NCBI GenBank assembly: GCA_937875395.1
Contig: CALNCU010000054.1
Span: forward strand, 1-15,488
DNA length: 15,488 bases
From: an uncultured Armatimonadota bacterium
GTDB taxonomy: Bacteria; Armatimonadota; UBA5829; DTJY01
Reading direction: 5' to 3'
The notes beneath the pieces were generated by a model. It worked only from the letters and a program-made list of their open reading frames with translations, was not told where the DNA came from and ran no database searches. This document shows, piece after piece, positions 13,752 to 15,488 of the stretch; position 1 is the first letter of the stretch, and each line of letters opens with the position of its first letter. The translations under genes and the position numbers were made by a program.

Positions 13752-15028
13752 AACTCCATAACCCGCATAAGTAGCCCGGTGATAAGCTTGGGATAAAAGA
13801 AGGTGGATTTCTGGGGCATCTTGTCTCCGGCGGCCGCCACGGCATCAACCTCATCCACGCGGGTGGAGTTCACAAGAAAGAGCATCTGGCAGCTGCCGTC
13901 ATCCACCATGCGCATGGCCTCTTCTGGGTTGCGCGTGTAGGAAAGGTTGGACTGCGCAGACATCTCCTGCGCGCCTATGCCAAGGAGCTTTTCAAGAATA
14001 ATGGAATGGAGTACGCTTACATCAAGCTGCTTCAAGGCATTGGATGCGGGCGAATCTATTACGCTCTCCGGCTTTACGGAAGGCTTAAGTTTAAGCACGC
14101 ACGCCTGCCCGCCTCCCAGGTAAAGCCCAAACACATACTTCTCACTGGATTGCCCCTCCACGGCAGAAGCAAGTTCAGATGCCGGAACCGGGGTGACATC
14201 AAAGGAATCTTTCAGCTTTAAAAGAAAGGCTTCCGGGTTAAACCCGGCCACATTCCCCACCAGGCGGTGCGTGGGAAGTACCACAAGCCCGCTGTCGGAG
14301 AGCGAGACAAGGGTCATCATAACAAACTCGTACGGCGCATTCGGGTCCACCTTGCCGACGGACTGGCGCATCTGGTTACGGTAGGCAAGCGCTGCTGCAT
14401 ACCGGTGGTGGCCGTCTGCAATAAGGATGCTCTCATTGCCAAGCTCATCCTGCACAGCCTTTATTGCCGCCGCATCAGATATCTTCCATAATTTACAGAC
14501 CACCCCGTCCTGGTCTACCGCGCAGGCATCCGGCTCGCGCTCCGTGAAGGGGCGGATTATCTCCGGAACGCGGCTGTTTGAGTAAAGGCCGAACACGGAA
14601 TCAAAGTTAGATTTTGTGGCCTGCATAAGATTCAACCGGTCGCCCATAGGCTTTGCAAGGATATTCTCATGCGGCAGAACGGTACGGTTTTCATAATCTT
14701 CAAGCCGAACCGCGCATGAAAACCCAAGGCGGCGTTTCTTCTCACCCGCAACCTCAAACTCTTGAAGCACCGCATAAATGGAGGGTTCGGCATCCCTCTC
14801 AAGCGCTCCGAGTGAAAGCCACTCGTCCAGGCAGGCGGCGGAATTCTTATATTTGCAGCCGTCATCAACCGGAAGTATAAGGCGCACTGCGCTCTCCGGG
14901 TGGCGCCTGCGGTACCATTCCTGCGCCTCCGCCGAGATAACATCATACGGCGGCGTGACCACGTTACTTAAGTCTCCAACCTTTGCTTTATTGTATCTAA
15001 CTCCGCGGAAGGGGTGAATAGTTGCCAT
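13748..15028 (-). CDS. DUF1015 family protein
   Basis: The 426-residue soluble protein matches the DUF1015 family over its full length. Signatures are HPFRGVRYN (5-13), VVTPPYDVIS (23-32), LPHENIL (118-124), the strongly conserved IADGHHRYAAALAYR (203-217), and near the C-terminus KMPQKSTFFYPKL. The charged, invariant DGHHRY and PHEN motifs look like an active or nucleotide-binding site, but the family has no established function that I can cite. I see no membrane segment or signal peptide. ATG at 15028 has AAGGA about five bases upstream, and a good promoter lies at 15065-15094. The gene converges on and overlaps the MFS gene by a few bases, and is divergent from the esterase at 15172. It stands as a single-gene unit in this window. 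Confidence 0.93.
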   Translation of the reverse strand: MATIHPFRGVRYNKAKVGDLSNVVTPPYDVISAEAQEWYRRRHPESAVRLILPVDDGCKYKNSAACLDEWLSLGALERDAEPSIYAVLQEFEVAGEKKRRLGFSCAVRLEDYENRTVLPHENILAKPMGDRLNLMQATKSNFDSVFGLYSNSRVPEIIRPFTEREPDACAVDQDGVVCKLWKISDAAAIKAVQDELGNESILIADGHHRYAAALAYRNQMRQSVGKVDPNAPYEFVMMTLVSLSDSGLVVLPTHRLVGNVAGFNPEAFLLKLKDSFDVTPVPASELASAVEGQSSEKYVFGLYLGGGQACVLKLKPSVKPESVIDSPASNALKQLDVSVLHSIILEKLLGIGAQEMSAQSNLSYTRNPEEAMRMVDDGSCQMLFLVNSTRVDEVDAVAAAGDKMPQKSTFFYPKLITGLLMRVMEF

Positions 15029-15064
15029 TGGATTCCTTTCAGACGATAGATAAATTACACCCTT

Positions 15065-15094
15065 ATTCTAGCTTTGAAAATGCCCGGCTGTCAA
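15065..15094 (-). promoter_or_regulatory. Sigma-70 promoter for the DUF1015 gene
   Basis: On the minus strand a consensus TTGACA (15094-15089) and TAGAAT (15070-15065) are separated by 18 nt. The start point would be near 15058, about 30 nt before the ATG at 15028. Confidence 0.7.
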
Positions 15095-15171
15095 GGATTG
15101 GTCTTGCCGCCCTTATTTCAAAGTGATATCATGTCCGTGACAACTACTTAATAAGAGAGAGGGCTTCATTT

Positions 15172-15488
15172 ATGGCAGGGCCAATTGCCGAGTGGTACAA
15201 AGAACACAATACTCTTTTTATCTGGCCAGACGGCGCTCCCGGCGCTCTGGGAGAGGGCGAGGAGGACAGGCCCACGGTTACCGTAAGCCTGCCGAAACAT
15301 CCAAACAAGGCCCTATCCTCCGTAGTAGTATGCCCCGGCGGAGGATATTCCCACCTGGCGCTGGGCCATGAGGGGCGCGATATAGCAGAGTGGCTCAACT
15401 CCATCGGCGTTGCGGCCTTTGTGCTTAAATACCGGCTGGGCCCAAAATACCACCATCCCTGCCAGATGCAGGATGTGCTTCGCGCAGT
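15172..15488 (+). CDS. Alpha/beta-hydrolase esterase (acetyl-esterase-like), 3' end outside window
   Basis: Only the first 105 residues are present. After an N-terminal segment (MAGPIAEWYKEHNTLFIWPDGAPG) comes a strand and oxyanion-hole loop SVVVCPGGGYSHLA (50-63). Then comes a helix and strand GRDIAEWLNSIGVAAFVLKYRLG (68-90), ending in QMQDVLRA, where Aes/BD-FAE-type esterases have their first helix leading to the catalytic serine. The family hydrolyses acetyl or short acyl esters, often from sugars or polysaccharides. The nucleophile elbow GxSxG lies beyond the window, so activity cannot be judged. ATG at 15172 follows GAGAGGG by about eight bases. No signal peptide is seen. No clear promoter was found in the 143 bp shared with DUF1015. 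Confidence 0.82.
   Translation, partial: MAGPIAEWYKEHNTLFIWPDGAPGALGEGEEDRPTVTVSLPKHPNKALSSVVVCPGGGYSHLALGHEGRDIAEWLNSIGVAAFVLKYRLGPKYHHPCQMQDVLRA

Noticed and set aside
1..15488. Search for CRISPR repeats, toxin-antitoxin pairs, transposases, phage genes, defence islands or biosynthetic clusters.
   Set aside because: None seen; nearly all of the window is explained by housekeeping and transport-type genes, so a hidden multi-gene novel system is not supported beyond the permease/STAS-USP pair.

Overview
The window is a gene-dense bacterial chromosomal segment with 13 protein-coding genes. Two are cut by the window edges. I see no rRNA, tRNA, CRISPR array, insertion sequence or phage gene. 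Promoters are sigma-70-like and there is one clear intrinsic terminator. Most genes look moderately GC-rich, and ATA is used freely for isoleucine. The gene content (formate-tetrahydrofolate ligase, a soluble V4R-domain histidine kinase, DUF1015, a site-2 protease with CBS domains, LemA/HtpX) fits an anaerobic, C1-metabolising bacterium. Chloroflexota (Dehalococcoidia-like) or a deep-branching anaerobic actinobacterium would fit, but this is a low-confidence guess from gene content.

Layout. 1-642 (-): 5' part of a diacylglycerol-kinase-family lipid kinase. 643-954: divergent control region with a promoter on each strand and three inverted repeats. 955-3599 (+): a KimA-like potassium/amino-acid-type APC permease followed 14 nt later by a STAS-UspA fusion protein. 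3660-4931 (+): an FAD-dependent oxidoreductase of visibly lower GC. 4954-5841 (-): a beta-hydroxyacid dehydrogenase. 6006-7358 (+): a soluble V4R-sensor histidine kinase with its own extended -10 promoter. 7391-10600 (-): site-2 protease, then fhs, then ridA, all in one direction. 10955-13751 (+): lemA, an intrinsic terminator, then htpX abutting an MFS transporter gene. 13748-15028 (-): a DUF1015 protein whose stop codon overlaps that of the MFS gene. 15172-15488 (+): start of an alpha/beta-hydrolase esterase.

How the genes may work together. The transporter and STAS-UspA protein look like a transport-plus-regulator pair. In Bacillus, KimA is controlled by c-di-AMP; here a separate STAS-USP protein could play an accessory regulatory part (inference). 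The site-2 protease, LemA and HtpX make this a neighbourhood of membrane quality-control functions. fhs supplies 10-formyl-tetrahydrofolate, and RidA, translated from the same apparent transcript, removes reactive enamines/imines.

The most noteworthy point is the transporter/STAS-USP pair, in which both regulatory domains have lost their textbook key residues. I found no complete system that I would call previously undescribed. Several start codons were moved from the longest-ORF start because ribosome-binding sites and family N-termini favour internal starts (3660, 5841, 10600, 11607).
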